Positions 8,812 to 18,149 of a DNA stretch of 64,000 bases are shown here, one piece after another. The position numbers and the translations under genes were made by a program. The notes under the pieces are model-generated. The model had not been told where the DNA came from and searched no databases. It was given only the letters and a program-made list of their open reading frames with translations. The stretch lies in NCBI GenBank assembly GCA_002278935.1, contig NCJL01000002.1:1-64000 (forward strand), read 5' to 3'. Within the stretch, counting starts at the first letter, position 1. Each line of letters starts with the position of its first letter. This DNA comes from Gallionellales bacterium 39-52-133. GTDB lineage: Bacteria > Pseudomonadota > Gammaproteobacteria > Burkholderiales > Gallionellaceae.

Positions 8812-9969
8812 TTAATGGAGTGCGTGGCGTGCCAGCATTTTTTTGAGCGGTGTAATCTGGTTAGTTAAAGACAGCCCGATGTTGCGCAAGTTTCGCAAGA
8901 GCGGGTTTTTATTGTTAAACAGGTGTTTCAGTGCGTGGGTGGTGAGTTGCATCGTAACAATATCCTCCTGGCGCGCGCGCTCATAGCGGCGCAACAGGTG
9001 CATATCGCCGCAATCGGTTTGCGCGCCGCGCTCCAGCAAGACACGCGACAGCTCGCGTGCATCGCGGAAACCCAGATTCACCCCCTGCCCCGCGAGGGGG
9101 TGCACGTTATGCGCTGCATCTCCCACCAGCGCAAGGCGCGGCGCAATGATATGCGGCAGGTTCAAGATGCGCAGCGGGAACGAGGCAGGGGGCGTGATCA
9201 ATTTCAGTTTGCCCAGTGTGTGCAAAGAAGCGGCGGCTACCTGAGCGCAAAGCTCCTCGTGTGGCAGCGCTAGAAGCTCGGCAGATTTTTCCGGGCTGAC
9301 CGACCACACCATGGACACCATCTGCTGCGGCAGAGGCAATAAGGCCAGAATACCGTCAGGCTGAAACCACTGAAACGCTGTGCCGCGATGCGGTTTCTCC
9401 GCGATGAAATTCGCCACAACGCCATGCTGTTGATAGGGTGTAGGTGCTGCTGATAAACCAGCCTGCTGACGCACCCAGGAATCGGGGCCATCGGCACCTA
9501 CTACCAGCTTGGCGCGCAGCTCGCGGCCGTCCTGCAGCGTCACCTGGGCATATTCATCCCGCCATGCCAGCGCGGCGCACTGCATCGGGTGATACAAAGC
9601 CAGGTTTTCCTGCTGTTGCAGTTCCTGCCACAGCGCCTGTTGCAACAAACGATTTTCAAGAATGAAGTTAAGCTCGGGTGCGCCTATCTGGTACGCGCTG
9701 AAATCAAGTTCGGCGCCATCATCGCCAAATACCTGCATCGCGGACACGGCTTGTACGCGACCCATATCCAGATGTTGCCATGCGCCGCAATCTGCAAGAA
9801 AGGACGCATTGCCGGGGCTGATGGCGTAGATGCGGCCGTCCCAGCCGGTGTTGCCGCTGGGTGCGGGCTGGCTTTCAACCAGAGCGATGCTCAGCCTGCT
9901 GCGCTTAAGCGCTGCAGCAAGACTGGCGCCAACCAGGCCGCCGCCGATGATGACAACATCAAAATCCAT
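8812..9969 (-). CDS. UbiH/UbiF/VisC-family FAD monooxygenase (ubiquinone biosynthesis)
   Basis: About 385 residues from the ATG at 9969. An upstream non-ATG start at 10005 would add 12 residues but puts a tail before the FAD motif. The N-terminal dinucleotide motif FDVVIIGGGLVGASLAAAL, the middle DG motif VGADGPDSWVRQQAG and the C-terminal ALVGDAAHNVHPLAGQGVNLGFRDA are characteristic of aromatic-ring hydroxylases of the ubiquinone pathway. Which ring position it hydroxylates (UbiH, UbiI or UbiF type) cannot be told by eye. It is co-directional with dsbC; ubiA and ubiC are elsewhere in the window. Confidence 0.9.
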   Translation of the reverse strand: MDFDVVIIGGGLVGASLAAALKRSRLSIALVESQPAPSGNTGWDGRIYAISPGNASFLADCGAWQHLDMGRVQAVSAMQVFGDDGAELDFSAYQIGAPELNFILENRLLQQALWQELQQQENLALYHPMQCAALAWRDEYAQVTLQDGRELRAKLVVGADGPDSWVRQQAGLSAAPTPYQQHGVVANFIAEKPHRGTAFQWFQPDGILALLPLPQQMVSMVWSVSPEKSAELLALPHEELCAQVAAASLHTLGKLKLITPPASFPLRILNLPHIIAPRLALVGDAAHNVHPLAGQGVNLGFRDARELSRVLLERGAQTDCGDMHLLRRYERARQEDIVTMQLTTHALKHLFNNKNPLLRNLRNIGLSLTNQITPLKKMLARHALH

Positions 9970-10168
9970 CAGAAATATCCGGGAAAATAGGCCAAATACT
10001 AGCACAAGGCTGGCAGTTGATTTGCTTCGAAATTAGGGGAGTTAGCAATCTGGGTGACCGTTTTACCATAAGTCGGCTGTCAATTTTATGATAAAGTGTT
10101 CGGCTATTTGCTGAGCGCTACTTGGCAGTTTGTGCGCTTTAGCACTCAATAACACCCTAAGGAATTGT

Positions 10169-12256
10169 ATGAAAATTGTATTCGGCCCCACGTATGACAA
10201 GCTTGGCACGTGCTTGTTGACATTTCTTGTCGTCATGCTTCCCGCGTGCGGAGGTGGGAGTGGTGGGGCCGGTGGCGGGGCTGCGGCAACCGGTGGCGTT
10301 GGTGAAACGTCAGTTACGGTATCCAGAATAGCAGGATCGAGTTCTGTTGCTTCTACGGATGCAACGGGAACGGCCGCATCGTTCAATTACATACATGGTG
10401 CCACCGCTTTTGGGGGCTACCTGTATGTGACAGATGTAAATAATCACAACATCCGCAGGATTGCGATCGCGACCGGTGTGGTATCTACCTTTGCCGGAAC
10501 GACTGGAATTGCTGGTGCAACCGATGCTATCGGTACTGCGGCATCGTTCACGTTGCCTGCCGGGATCACCAATGATGGCACTAATCTGTACGTGACAGAG
10601 TGGGGTAACAATAAAATTCGCAAGATTGTGATTGCCACCGGGGTGGTAACAACCTTGGCCGGGTCGGGCACAACTGGTGCTGTTGATGCTACGGGTGTCG
10701 CAGCTTCGTTTAATTATCCGTCAGGCATTGCTATCGTTGGCGCCAACTTGTATGTGGTGGATCAAAAGAACCACAAAATTCGCAAGATTGAGATTGCCAG
10801 CGGAGTGGTGACTACCCTGGCCGGATCGGGCACTGCGGGTGCTGTTGATAATACCGGTACAGCGGCATCCTTCAGTAGCCCATACGACATTGCCACAGAC
10901 GGCAGTAACCTGTATGTGGCGGATACAACTAACCATAAGATTCGCAAGATCGTGATTGCCAGCGGAGTAGTGACGACCCTGGCAGGATCTGGCTCATATG
11001 GTTCTAACGATGCCACAGGGATCGCTGCAACGTTTGCCTCACCGGCTGGTATCGTGTTTGACGGGGCCAACCTGTATGTGGCCGAGTGGAATAACCACAA
11101 AATACGCAAAATTGTTATTTCAACCGGTGATGTTACTACCTTGGCTGGAAGTGGTACTTCTGGCGCTGCCGATGCTACGGGTGCGGCGGCATCGTTCTTC
11201 CTGCCGCAAGGTATCGCAAGCGATGGCAGCAATCTGTATGTGATGGATAAAGGCAACCATAAAATCCGCAAGGTTGGAATCATAGGTGGTGTGGTGTCCA
11301 CCTTGGCCGGATCGGAGCTGGGGTTTTCTGTAGACGCAACCGGTACGGCGGCAACCTTCTTTTACCCGGCGGGGATGGTGAGTGACGGTAGCAACCTGTA
11401 TGTGGCGGATGGATTCAACCACAAAATCCGCAAGATTGTGATTGCCACCGGCGTGGTGACGACCTTGGCCGGCTCGGGCGCCTATGGCTCTGCTGATGGC
11501 ACGGGGCCAGCCGCAACGTTTGCTTATCCGGCTGGCCTCGCCGTCAATGGAGGAGATTTGTATGTTGCTGATACATCTAATCACAAGATTCGCAAGATTG
11601 TGATTGCGAGCGGAGCGGTAACGACGCTGGCCGGATCGGGCACAGCAGGTGCTGTCAATGCAACCGGTGCCGCGGCATCGTTTAACTATCCCCGCGGACT
11701 CAGCTCTGATGGCACAAATCTGTATGTAGCGGATACGGATAGTCACAAAATCCGCAAGATTGTTATTTCAACCGGTGATGTTACTACCTTGGCAGGGAGT
11801 GGCATTGCTGGCGCTGTAGATGCTATTATCAGTACAGCAGCATCGTTTAACTATCCCGCAGGGCTCGCTATCGAGGGCACTAATCTGTATGTGGCAGATT
11901 CAGCCAGCCACAAAATCCGTAAGATTGTTATCGCGAGCGGGGTGGTAACTACAATTGCGGGGTCAGGAACTGCTGGTTCCGTTAATGCCACGGGGACATC
12001 GGCCTCATTTCTGGGGCCAGGTGGTATTACTTCCGATGGCACCAATCTATATGTGACGGATCAGGGTAACCACAAAATCCGCAAGATCGTGCTTGCGAGT
12101 GGCGTGGTGAGCACGTGGGCGGGAACGGGAAGTGCGGGCGTGGTTGATGGCACGGGCGCTACAGCATCGTTCTTTTACCCGTCAGGAATTTCCGCCGTGG
12201 GTAGCAGTCTGTACGTAACAGAGTCCGGTGGACATACTCTTCGTAAAATTCAGTAA
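10169..12256 (+). CDS. NHL-repeat lipoprotein with twelve tandem repeats
   Basis: 695 residues. The signal segment ends in LPAC, followed by a glycine/alanine-rich linker. The rest consists of about twelve repeats of roughly 55-57 residues, each containing LYVxDxxNHKIRKI, xxATGVVTTLAGSG and DATGxAASFxxPxGI. This is an NHL-type beta-propeller unit; twelve repeats would make two six-bladed propellers or one longer solenoid. Such proteins usually act in protein or carbohydrate binding at the cell surface; no enzymatic residues are evident. The ATG at 10169 has AAGGA seven bases upstream, and an earlier in-frame ATG at 10130 lacks one. It is flanked by a terminator, so it is monocistronic. Confidence 0.88.
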   Translation: MKIVFGPTYDKLGTCLLTFLVVMLPACGGGSGGAGGGAAATGGVGETSVTVSRIAGSSSVASTDATGTAASFNYIHGATAFGGYLYVTDVNNHNIRRIAIATGVVSTFAGTTGIAGATDAIGTAASFTLPAGITNDGTNLYVTEWGNNKIRKIVIATGVVTTLAGSGTTGAVDATGVAASFNYPSGIAIVGANLYVVDQKNHKIRKIEIASGVVTTLAGSGTAGAVDNTGTAASFSSPYDIATDGSNLYVADTTNHKIRKIVIASGVVTTLAGSGSYGSNDATGIAATFASPAGIVFDGANLYVAEWNNHKIRKIVISTGDVTTLAGSGTSGAADATGAAASFFLPQGIASDGSNLYVMDKGNHKIRKVGIIGGVVSTLAGSELGFSVDATGTAATFFYPAGMVSDGSNLYVADGFNHKIRKIVIATGVVTTLAGSGAYGSADGTGPAATFAYPAGLAVNGGDLYVADTSNHKIRKIVIASGAVTTLAGSGTAGAVNATGAAASFNYPRGLSSDGTNLYVADTDSHKIRKIVISTGDVTTLAGSGIAGAVDAIISTAASFNYPAGLAIEGTNLYVADSASHKIRKIVIASGVVTTIAGSGTAGSVNATGTSASFLGPGGITSDGTNLYVTDQGNHKIRKIVLASGVVSTWAGTGSAGVVDGTGATASFFYPSGISAVGSSLYVTESGGHTLRKIQ
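10420..12250 (+). repeat. Tandem ~168-bp coding repeats of the NHL gene
   Basis: About twelve DNA-level repeats underlie the protein repeats. The segment coding ISTGDVTTLAG is identical in two copies over about 35 bases (starting near 11111 and 11757, about 646 bases apart). Such identity favours recombination and changes in copy number. Confidence 0.8.
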
Positions 12257-12286
12257 TTATTGGCTGGAGGATATGGAAAGAAACTG

Positions 12287-12315
12287 GGCACGCCTGCTGG
12301 CGTGCCTGTTTTTTT
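12287..12315 (+). terminator. Intrinsic terminator after the NHL gene
   Basis: GGCACGCC, loop TGCT, GGCGTGCC, then TG and a run of seven T. The stem is perfect and lies 30 bases after the stop codon. Confidence 0.9.
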
Positions 12316-12407
12316 GCTAGAACTCCGCCAACAGGCAGGTTTTTCAGTCGGACATGGCGATTGTAGCTCGCATCATTTATAATCCCCGCCCCTTTCGGAA
12401 AACCTCC

Positions 12408-13412
12408 ATGCAAATCGGTCCCTACAAGCTGAAAAACAATCTGATCGTCGCGCCCATGGCCGGCGTGACGGACAGGCCATTTCGCATGTTGTGCAAACGC
12501 ATGGGGGCGGGCATGGCGGTGTCCGAAATGGTGTCATCCAATTCCCTGCTGTATGGTTCCGAGAAGACCAAGCGCCGCGCCAACCATGAAGGCGAGGTTG
12601 ACCCTATCTCGGTGCAGATCCTCGGTACCGATCCTGCAATGATGGCGCGCGCCGCCCAATACAACGTGGATCAGGGCGCGCAGATTATTGACATCAACAT
12701 GGGTTGTCCGGCCAAAAAAATCTGCAATGTGATGGCGGGCTCGGCGCTGATGCAGAACGAGGGGCTGGTGGCTAAAATTCTGGAGGCAGTGGTCGCGTCA
12801 GTATCGGTGCCTGTCACGCTGAAGATTCGCACCGGCTGGGACAAGGCCAGTCGCAACGCGGTGAATATCGCGCGTATCGCCGAAACCAGCGGTATTCAGG
12901 CGCTGGCGATACATGGCCGCACACGCGCCTGCGCTTACACCGGCGAGGCCGAATACGACACCATTACTGCGGTAAAAGCCAGTGTAAGCATTCCGGTCAT
13001 GGCCAATGGTGACATCACCACGCCGGAGAAGGCAAAATTTGTACTGGAAACAACCGGTGCAGATGCGGTGATGATAGGGCGCGCGGCGCAGGGACGTCCA
13101 TGGCTATTTCGCGAGATTGAACATTTTCTGCAGACTGGCGAGCATATGGCCGCGCCGCAAGTGGACGAGGTTCAGCGTGTGCTGGTTGCGCACATGCATG
13201 AACTGTATGAATTCTATGGAGAGCATACCGGCACGCGTGTGGCGCGCAAGCATATCTCCTGGTATACGCGCGGTTTGGAGGGATCGGCGAAGTTTCGCCA
13301 TCATATGAACGAGCTGCCGACTAGTGCAGAGCAGATGATGGCGGTGAGAGATTTTTTTGATGAACAATTGCAACGCGGTGAGCGTCTTCAATATGAGGAG
13401 CAGGCGGCATGA
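12408..13412 (+). CDS. dusB: tRNA-dihydrouridine synthase B
   Basis: An FMN enzyme reducing specific uridines to dihydrouridine in tRNA. 334 residues from the ATG at 12408; the earlier ATG at 12354 is rejected because family similarity begins at MQIGPYKLKNNLIVAPMAGVTD. Visible motifs are the catalytic-cysteine segment NMGCPAKKICNVMAGSALM, LKIRTGWD, IHGRTRACAYTGEA, ANGDITTP and MIGRAAQGRPWLF. The stop overlaps the fis start (ATGA), the conserved dusB-fis operon, in which Fis amounts follow growth rate. Confidence 0.97.
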   Translation: MQIGPYKLKNNLIVAPMAGVTDRPFRMLCKRMGAGMAVSEMVSSNSLLYGSEKTKRRANHEGEVDPISVQILGTDPAMMARAAQYNVDQGAQIIDINMGCPAKKICNVMAGSALMQNEGLVAKILEAVVASVSVPVTLKIRTGWDKASRNAVNIARIAETSGIQALAIHGRTRACAYTGEAEYDTITAVKASVSIPVMANGDITTPEKAKFVLETTGADAVMIGRAAQGRPWLFREIEHFLQTGEHMAAPQVDEVQRVLVAHMHELYEFYGEHTGTRVARKHISWYTRGLEGSAKFRHHMNELPTSAEQMMAVRDFFDEQLQRGERLQYEEQAA

Positions 13413-13672
13413 GCAAGGGGGCGACGGATTGTATGCTGGATGAAAATGATATTGCGCGTTATGTGCGCAAGGCTTTAAACGAATACTTCAAGGATCTGGA
13501 TGGCGAAGAGCCATCCTGCTCCATCTTTGATATGGTGATGAGTTGCGTGGAAAAGCCGCTGATCGAAACGGTGATGCACCACGCCGACGGAAACCAGACC
13601 CGCGCGGCCGATTTGCTGGGCATCAACCGCAACACTTTGCGCAAGAAAATACTGGAACACGGAATTAAGTAA
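13409..13672 (+). CDS. fis: DNA-binding protein Fis
   Basis: A nucleoid-associated protein and transcription factor of 87 residues, a normal length for betaproteobacteria. The C-terminal helix-turn-helix ADGNQTRAADLLGINRNTLRKKI is intact, ending HGIK. It overlaps dusB by four bases. A copy of the IHF-like 15-base motif lies five bases downstream, in the short gap before purH, so a second nucleoid protein may act at this operon boundary; that is inference. Confidence 0.97.
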   Translation: MSKGATDCMLDENDIARYVRKALNEYFKDLDGEEPSCSIFDMVMSCVEKPLIETVMHHADGNQTRAADLLGINRNTLRKKILEHGIK

Positions 13673-13676
13673 GCAA

Positions 13677-13691
13677 TTGATTATATTGGAT
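13677..13691 (-). repeat. Copy 2 of the ATTCAATATAATCAA motif (one mismatch), fis-purH gap
   Basis: Plus strand reads TTGATTATATTGGAT. Read on the minus strand, AATCAATTGCTTA matches WATCAANNNNTTR. It sits 9-23 bases before the purH start codon. Confidence 0.75.
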
Positions 13692-13699
13692 ATTTTATT

Positions 13700-15268
13700 A
13701 TGACAGCGATCAAGCAAGCACTCATCAGCGTTTCGGATAAAGCAGGCGTACTCGAGTTTGCCCAAGCACTGCAGCAACAGGGCGTGAAAATATTGTCCAC
13801 TGGCGGCACCGCCAAGTTGCTTGCCGACAACGGCGTGGCGGTGACTGAAGTGGCCGACTACACCGGCTTCCCCGAAATGCTGGACGGGCGCGTCAAGACG
13901 CTGCAGCCGAAAGTGCATGCCGGCATCCTAGCGCGGCGCGATCTGCCCGAGCATGTGGCAACGCTCAAACAACACAACATTCCAACCATCGATCTGGTGG
14001 TGGTCAATCTGTATCCCTTCAGCGCCACCATCGCCAAGCCCAACTGCTCGCTGGAAGATGCGATCGAGAATATCGACATCGGCGGCCCGGCCATGGTGCG
14101 CTCCGCAGCAAAAAATTATGGCCATGTAACCGTCATTACCGATGCGGCTGACTACGGCACCGTGCTGAAAGAAATGAAAGCCAATGGCGGCGCGGTGAGC
14201 GACAAGACCCGTTTCGCGCTGGCGAAAAAAGCCTTCTCGCATACCGCAGCCTACGATGGCACCATCAGCAATTACCTGACCGCGCTGGGCGAAGACGGCA
14301 GCAAGCAGCAATTCCCCGAAGTCATCAATTTCCAGTTTGGCAAGGCGCAAGCGATGCGCTACGGCGAAAACCCGCACCAGGGCGCCGCGTTCTATGTAGA
14401 AACAGATGCGAAGGAAGCGTCTATCGCCACTGCGTGTCAACTGCAGGGCAAGGAGCTTTCCTACAACAACATCGGCGATGCCGATGCCGCGCTGGAATGC
14501 GTCAAGCAATTCGACGCGGCACCGGCCTGCGTCATCGTCAAGCACGCCAACCCGTGCGGCGTGGCCTATGGCAAAAATCTGCTGGAAGCCTATGACCTTG
14601 CTTACAAGACCGATCCTGAATCCGCCTTCGGCGGCATCATTGCCTTCAATGGCGAGCTCGATGCGAAGACCGCGGCAGCGATTGTCGAGCGCCAGTTTGT
14701 TGAAGTGATCATCGCGCCCAAGGTGTCGAAGGCCGCCAGCGACATTGTCGCCGCAAAGAAAAATGTGCGTCTGCTTGAATGCGGCCAGTGGCCGAAACAG
14801 CCGGCCAGGCGTATGGATTTCAAGCGCGTGACCGGCGGCCTGCTGGTGCAGCATGCCGATCTGGAGTTGTATAACGAACTCAAGGTTGTATCGAAGCGTA
14901 AACCAACCGAGGCTGAAATGGCCGACCTGCTATTCGCCTGGCGCGTGGCCAAGTATGTAAAGTCCAACGCCATTGTGTATGCCAAAAACAAGATGACCAT
15001 AGGCGTGGGTGCGGGGCAGATGAGCCGCATCAACTCTGCGCGCATCGCCGGAATCAAGGCGGAACAGGCCGGTTTGAAAGTGGAAGGTTCCGTGATGTCT
15101 TCCGATGCCTTTTTCCCCTTCCGTGACGGTATCGATGCAGCAGCAAAGGCGGGCATCGTCGCGGTGATCCAGCCCGGCGGCTCGATGCGCGATGATGAGG
15201 TGATTGCAGCGGCGGATGAGCATGGCATGGCGATGGTGTTCACCGGCATGCGTCATTTTAGACATTAA
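13700..15268 (+). CDS. purH: Bifunctional AICAR transformylase / IMP cyclohydrolase
   Basis: Performs the last two steps of inosine monophosphate synthesis. 522 residues. The N-terminal cyclohydrolase (MGS-like) domain shows [46 protein letters not shown] and [16 protein letters not shown]. The C-terminal transformylase shows the substrate-binding [13 protein letters not shown], the catalytic KHANPCGVA and the [13 protein letters not shown] segment, ending [11 protein letters not shown]. It follows fis by 27 bases and is followed by an intergenic repeat cluster and purD. Confidence 0.98.
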   Translation: MTAIKQALISVSDKAGVLEFAQALQQQGVKILSTGGTAKLLADNGVAVTEVADYTGFPEMLDGRVKTLQPKVHAGILARRDLPEHVATLKQHNIPTIDLVVVNLYPFSATIAKPNCSLEDAIENIDIGGPAMVRSAAKNYGHVTVITDAADYGTVLKEMKANGGAVSDKTRFALAKKAFSHTAAYDGTISNYLTALGEDGSKQQFPEVINFQFGKAQAMRYGENPHQGAAFYVETDAKEASIATACQLQGKELSYNNIGDADAALECVKQFDAAPACVIVKHANPCGVAYGKNLLEAYDLAYKTDPESAFGGIIAFNGELDAKTAAAIVERQFVEVIIAPKVSKAASDIVAAKKNVRLLECGQWPKQPARRMDFKRVTGGLLVQHADLELYNELKVVSKRKPTEAEMADLLFAWRVAKYVKSNAIVYAKNKMTIGVGAGQMSRINSARIAGIKAEQAGLKVEGSVMSSDAFFPFRDGIDAAAKAGIVAVIQPGGSMRDDEVIAAADEHGMAMVFTGMRHFRH

Positions 15269-15280
15269 GAAAAGCGATTT

Positions 15281-15334
15281 GCCACAGAGAACACAGAGAT
15301 TTTGGGTGAAGGTTTTCTCTGTGCACTCTGTGGC
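15281..15334. repeat. Interspersed inverted repeat, CCACAGAG family
   Basis: GCCACAGAGAACACAGAGA (15281-15299) pairs with TCTCTGTGCACTCTGTGGC (15316-15334), 17 of 19 bases, with a 16-base loop. A half copy of the same sequence lies at 35830-35847 after gltB. It begins 12 bases after the purH stop. Confidence 0.85.
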
Positions 15335-15377
15335 TAGTTTTTGAATTTGAGTTTAAGTTTATGGTGGCCTAAGCAAG

Positions 15378-15454
15378 GTAGGGTGGGCAAGTTTCATCTG
15401 CCCACGCAAAATAGATATTGAGAATGGTGGGCAGATGCAACTTGCCCACCCTAC
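15378..15454. repeat. 28-bp inverted repeat directly upstream of purD
   Basis: The arms at 15378-15405 and 15427-15454 are complementary with one mismatch and enclose a 21-base loop. The arms start GTAGGGTGGGCAAG and end CTTGCCCACCCTAC. The right arm ends 11 bases before the purD ATG, so the stem abuts the ribosome binding site TTGAGG (15456-15461). Confidence 0.9.
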
Positions 15455-15465
15455 GTTGAGGTTTT

Positions 15466-16758
15466 ATGAAAATATTGGTAGTCGGTGGTGGTGGTCGCGA
15501 GCATGCATTGGCGTGGCGCTTGGCACAAGGCAGGCGCGTGCAAAAGGTGTACGTGGCTCAGGGCAACGCAGGCACCGCGCTGGAAGACGGCGTGGAGAAT
15601 CTGCCAATCACCGATATTCGCGAGTTGCTCGCTTTTGCCCAGAAAGAAGATATCCACTTCACCGTTGTGGGACCTGAAGCGCCGCTGGCAGCAGGCATCG
15701 TCGACGTATTTCGCGCTTCCGGCCAGAAAATTTTCGGCCCGAGCAAAGCCGCAGCACAACTCGAAAGCTCCAAGGATTTCGCCAAGGCGTTCATGGTGCG
15801 GCACAACATTCCCACCGCGTTTTATCAAACCTTTTCTGAAGTTGCCCCTGCCAAAGCCTATGTAGAAAAACACGGCGCACCGATTGTGATCAAGGCCGAT
15901 GGTCTGGCGGCGGGCAAGGGCGTGGTGGTGGCGATGACGAAGGATGAAGCCTTTGCCGCAATCGACATGATGCTGTCGGATAACAAGCTCGGCAATGCAG
16001 GCGCAAGGGTGGTGATCGAAGAATTTCTGGCAGGCGAGGAAGCCAGTTTTATCGTGATGGTGGACGGTAAGAATGTATTGGCACTCGCCACCAGCCAGGA
16101 TCACAAGCGCTTGCAAGATGGCGATCAGGGCCCCAACACCGGCGGCATGGGTGCATATTCCCCGGCACCGGTGATTACCCCAACCCTGCATGCACGCGCG
16201 CTGCGCGAAGTGATCAAGCCGGTGATGCAGGGCATGGAAAAAGAAGGCATCACCTACACCGGCTTCCTCTATGCCGGCCTGATGATTGATGCCAAGGGTG
16301 ACCTGAAAGTGCTGGAGTTCAACTGCCGCATGGGCGACCCGGAAACGCAGCCTATCATGATGCGGCTGAAAAGCGACCTGTCGGTGATTCTTGAGCATGC
16401 GATAGACGGCACGCTGAACCAGATCGAAGCCGAGTGGGATATACGCGCAGCACTGGGCGTGGTGATGGCTGCAGCCAATTATCCCGATACGCCACGCCAG
16501 GGTGATGTCATCAGCGGGCTGAATATTATCAAAGGCAAACTCAAGGCGGAGGATGACGCGCATGTGTTTCATGCCGGCACCACGTTGAAGGATGGAGATG
16601 TCGTTACCAGCGGTGGCCGCGTGCTATGCGTTACAGCATTGGGCGGCAATGTCAGTATGGCGCAGCGCCGCGCATATCAGGTGGCTGAGAATATTAAGTT
16701 TGATGGATGTCAGATGCGTCATGACATTGGATTCCGCGCGATCGGCCATAAAAAATAA
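15466..16758 (+). CDS. purD: Phosphoribosylamine-glycine ligase (GAR synthetase)
   Basis: ATP-dependent ligation of glycine to phosphoribosylamine, the second step of purine synthesis. 430 residues. Visible elements are the N-terminal KILVVGGGGREHALAW, the ATP-grasp segments VIKADGLAAGKGVVVA and VVIEEFLAGEEASFI, QDHKRLQDGDQGPNTGGMG, and the metal-binding VLEFNCRMGDPETQ. The usual purH-purD order is kept, but about 200 bases of repeats separate the two genes. Confidence 0.97.
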   Translation: MKILVVGGGGREHALAWRLAQGRRVQKVYVAQGNAGTALEDGVENLPITDIRELLAFAQKEDIHFTVVGPEAPLAAGIVDVFRASGQKIFGPSKAAAQLESSKDFAKAFMVRHNIPTAFYQTFSEVAPAKAYVEKHGAPIVIKADGLAAGKGVVVAMTKDEAFAAIDMMLSDNKLGNAGARVVIEEFLAGEEASFIVMVDGKNVLALATSQDHKRLQDGDQGPNTGGMGAYSPAPVITPTLHARALREVIKPVMQGMEKEGITYTGFLYAGLMIDAKGDLKVLEFNCRMGDPETQPIMMRLKSDLSVILEHAIDGTLNQIEAEWDIRAALGVVMAAANYPDTPRQGDVISGLNIIKGKLKAEDDAHVFHAGTTLKDGDVVTSGGRVLCVTALGGNVSMAQRRAYQVAENIKFDGCQMRHDIGFRAIGHKK

Positions 16759-16825
16759 AAGTACATATTTGTTTTAAAAATTTAGTTAAGCAAAAGCTTC
16801 CATGTCGAAAATGTTGGCAGGGCGC

Positions 16826-16891
16826 CGGCAGGAGCGCAGATTTCTGCGCGATTCTTTTCAAAAAGCAATCGCCCGATTAATCAGGCTCCTG
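16826..16891. repeat. Imperfect inverted repeat, purD-hemF gap
   Basis: GGCAGGAGC near 16827 can pair with GCTCCTGC near 16884, with further GC-rich complementarity inside (GCGCAGATTTCTGCGC at 16835-16850 forms its own hairpin). It may be a decayed interspersed repeat or part of the purD 3' end. There is no T-tail. Confidence 0.4.
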
Positions 16892-16922
16892 CAGTGGGAG
16901 CCGAAATCGGCATTATGAAAAT

Positions 16923-16937
16923 ATTGAATATAATCAA
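16923..16937 (+). repeat. Copy 3 of the ATTCAATATAATCAA motif (one mismatch), upstream of hemF
   Basis: Reads ATTGAATATAATCAA; the continuation AATCAAATAGTTA matches WATCAANNNNTTR. It lies 54-68 bases upstream of the hemF start, within the likely promoter zone. Confidence 0.75.
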
Positions 16938-16990
16938 ATAGTTATAGTGACAGCAAAGCATCGCACTATTTAACATCACAGGAGCAAGGC

Positions 16991-17905
16991 ATGAACAGCG
17001 CCGCAGTCAAACAATATCTGCTTCAGTTGCAGGAACTCATCGTGCAACGCCTGGAGCAGGTTGACGGGAAAAAATTCATTCGCGATAAATGGGAGCGTGC
17101 CACGGGCAGCGGCGGCATCGGCAAGGGCGAGGGTATCAGTGCCATTATCGAGGAAGGCAATGTGCTGGAACGAGGCGGCGTTGCGTTCTCGCACGTACAG
17201 GGCGACAAGATGCCCGCCTCCGCCACTGCCCACCGCCCCGAGCTGGCGGGTTGCAGCTGGGAAGCAATGGGTGTGTCGCTGGTGATCCATCCGCGCAACC
17301 CCTACGCGCCAACCTCGCATGCCAATGTACGCATGTTCATGGCAAAAAAGCCAAACGGTGAAACCGCATTCTGGTTCGGCGGTGGCATGGACCTGACCCC
17401 CTATTACGGCTTTGAAGAAGATGCGCAGCATTTCCACCAGGTATGCAAAAAATCACTCGATCCCTTCGGTGCCGAGCTGCATCCCAAATACAAAAAATGG
17501 TGCGACGAATATTTCTTCCTCAAGCATCGCAACGAGCCACGCGGCGTGGGCGGTATCTTCTTCGACGACCTGAGCGAGCCGGATTTCGACACCGCGTTTG
17601 CGATCCAGCAAAGCGTGGGCGACCATTTTGTGGCAGCGTATATTCCGCTGCTGGAAAAACGCAAGGATACCCCCTACGGCGAGCGCGAACGCGATTTCCA
17701 GCTATACCGCCGTGGCCGCTATGTGGAATTCAATCTGGTAATAGACCGCGGCACCATCTTCGGCCTGCAAAGCAATGGCCGCACCGAGTCTATATTGCTG
17801 TCGATGCCGCCGCTGGTGAAATGGCGTTATGACTGGCACCCCGAAAAGGGCACGCCCGAGGCGGAGCTGTATGAGAAGTTTCTGGTGCCTAAAGACTGGG
17901 TGTAA
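16991..17905 (+). CDS. hemF: Oxygen-dependent coproporphyrinogen III oxidase
   Basis: Decarboxylates coproporphyrinogen III to protoporphyrinogen IX using O2, in haem synthesis. 304 residues. Typical segments are [87 protein letters not shown] and the ending [17 protein letters not shown]. The ribosome site AGGAG lies 7 bases before the ATG. Use of the O2-dependent enzyme indicates aerobic or microaerobic growth. hemE lies 20 kb further on. Confidence 0.97.
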   Translation: MNSAAVKQYLLQLQELIVQRLEQVDGKKFIRDKWERATGSGGIGKGEGISAIIEEGNVLERGGVAFSHVQGDKMPASATAHRPELAGCSWEAMGVSLVIHPRNPYAPTSHANVRMFMAKKPNGETAFWFGGGMDLTPYYGFEEDAQHFHQVCKKSLDPFGAELHPKYKKWCDEYFFLKHRNEPRGVGGIFFDDLSEPDFDTAFAIQQSVGDHFVAAYIPLLEKRKDTPYGERERDFQLYRRGRYVEFNLVIDRGTIFGLQSNGRTESILLSMPPLVKWRYDWHPEKGTPEAELYEKFLVPKDWV

Positions 17906-17911
17906 AAATTA

Positions 17912-17937
17912 AACCCGCCAGAAGGCGGGTTTTTTTA
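17912..17937 (+). terminator. hemF intrinsic terminator
   Basis: AACCCGCC, loop AGAA, GGCGGGTT followed by six more T. It is perfect and begins 6 bases after the stop codon. Confidence 0.92.
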
Positions 17938-18077
17938 TACCTAGGGTATTTAGAAATATGGGCTAAGTCTATAGAAAATTCAGATCTCAATATTTACTGC
18001 TGAAATGCAGCTAGCTACTAATGGGAACTAATGGGCGACGGTTGCCGGTCGCGCAATTACCCCTAAGCTTGGGCAAT

Positions 18078-18149
18078 TCAAGCGACAGGCAGCGGTTTCT
18101 TTTTTGGTTTTTTTGCTTCCTTGTTTTTTCGTTGTTGACCTTTGGCCAT
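18078..18149 (-). CDS. 23-residue lysine-rich small protein
   Basis: Found by reading the region by eye. An ATG at 18149 is preceded by AAGGAG at a good distance (AAGGAGAATTATC then ATG) and followed by 22 sense codons and TGA. The peptide starts MAKGQQRKNKEAKKPKKK and ends PLPVA; about 9 of its 23 residues are Lys or Arg. It resembles the short annotated hypothetical proteins beginning MAKGQxRxNxExKKPK that I recall from other proteobacteria; the function is unknown, and nucleic-acid or ribosome binding is only a guess from the charge. It lies alone in the gap between hemF and cspA, divergent from cspA. A longer overlapping frame (18028-18339) lacks these signals. Confidence 0.72.
   Translation of the reverse strand: MAKGQQRKNKEAKKPKKKPLPVA

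Noticed and set aside
13928..14854. Long open frames antisense to purH and purD (for example minus 13928-14854 and 15451-16572)
   Set aside because: They are shadows of GC-rich real genes; no ribosome sites, no conserved domains, improbable amino-acid composition.
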